From Clostridiaceae bacterium (GTDB taxonomy: Bacteria > Bacillota > Clostridia > Oscillospirales > Acutalibacteraceae): a DNA stretch of 6,978 nucleotides. The number at the start of each line of letters is the position of its first letter. Position 1 is the stretch's first letter. Made by a program: the position numbers and the translations under genes. Below the pieces are notes generated by a model that worked only from the letters and a program-made list of their open reading frames with translations, made no database searches and was not told the DNA's origin. Below, in pieces: positions 6,927 to 6,978 of this stretch. The DNA lies in assembly GCA_016292575.1 (NCBI GenBank), contig JAEDIH010000095.1, positions 1 to 6,978 on the forward strand, read 5' to 3'.

Positions 6927-6978
6927 GTGTGCTCGGCATGCGTAACCACTTGGCGGTGAAAGTCCGCTACAGACTTGG
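6927..6978 (+). mobile_element. 5' end of a group II intron, probably class C (continues past window)
   Basis: From GTGTGC at 6927 the sequence follows the conserved 5' end of a group II intron: GTGTGCTCGGCATGCGT differs at only two of 17 positions from the Oceanobacillus iheyensis class C intron as I remember it. It is followed by a hairpin with GGCGG (6952-6956), loop TGAAAGT and CCGCT (6964-6968), the same arrangement as that intron's GGG-TGAGAGT-CCC element. The insertion point, a few bases beyond the T-tract of an intrinsic terminator on the same strand, is the known target preference of group IIC introns. Only 52 bases are visible, so the rest of domain I, domains II-VI and the reverse transcriptase (maturase) gene expected in domain IV lie outside. 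One oddity is a T-C mismatch in the first short stem (positions 7 and 15 of the intron). Whether the element is intact cannot be judged. Confidence 0.8.

Noticed and set aside
6750..6959. Open frame of 69 codons across the tRNA region, containing a LDWGSRGRRFKSCHSD-like peptide
   Set aside because: This is the conceptual translation of the tRNA-Pro gene and its terminator, a familiar artefact; there is no ribosome binding site and the stretch is fully explained by the tRNA, terminator and intron start.
6923..6978. Final bases taken as the start of another gene or as a tRNA-associated attachment site
   Set aside because: There is no duplication of the tRNA 3' end, as an integrase attachment site would show, and the GTGTGC...TGAAAGT pattern fits a group II intron much better.

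Overview
This window looks like chromosomal DNA from a strict or facultative anaerobe of the Clostridia (Bacillota). The evidence is the low-to-middling GC content, strong GAGG-type ribosome binding sites, a GTG start on uvrA, intrinsic terminators with T-tracts, a Gram-positive-type LexA box, and a small CXXC protein/polyferredoxin gene pair that I associate with clostridial genomes. Family level cannot be decided; a gut Oscillospirales-like origin is a guess. Every gene lies on the + strand and coding density is high.

Layout. Positions 3-500 are the 3' end of a sodium/proline symporter gene (putP), cut only by the window edge and followed by a weak hairpin. Positions 533-1659 form a two-gene transcription unit with its own near-consensus promoter. 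It encodes a 53-residue membrane-anchored CXXC protein (596-757), overlapped by one base with a 300-residue polytopic membrane protein carrying two 4Fe-4S ferredoxin motifs (757-1659). A terminator follows at 1681-1717. Positions 1729-6628 hold a uvrB-uvrA operon: extended -10 promoter, LexA/SOS-like box over the likely transcription start, uvrB (1774-3735), uvrA (3747-6575) and a 16-bp perfect terminator hairpin. Positions 6629-6749 carry no gene but contain a 13-bp tandem repeat. Positions 6750-6922 are a compact tRNA-Pro(GGG) unit with a perfect consensus promoter and its own terminator. From 6927 to the end of the window the sequence matches the 5' end of a group II intron, most like bacterial class C, sitting just after the tRNA terminator T-tract.

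How the genes work together. UvrA and UvrB are the damage-recognition half of nucleotide excision repair; UvrC is not in the window, and the LexA-like box implies DNA-damage induction. The small CXXC protein and the polyferredoxin probably form a membrane redox module whose reaction I cannot name. A dyad centred on that unit's -10 box suggests regulated expression. The putative group IIC intron fits that class's known preference for DNA just downstream of intrinsic terminators. The least described items are the CXXC/polyferredoxin pair with its dyad promoter, and the intron parked behind a tRNA terminator.
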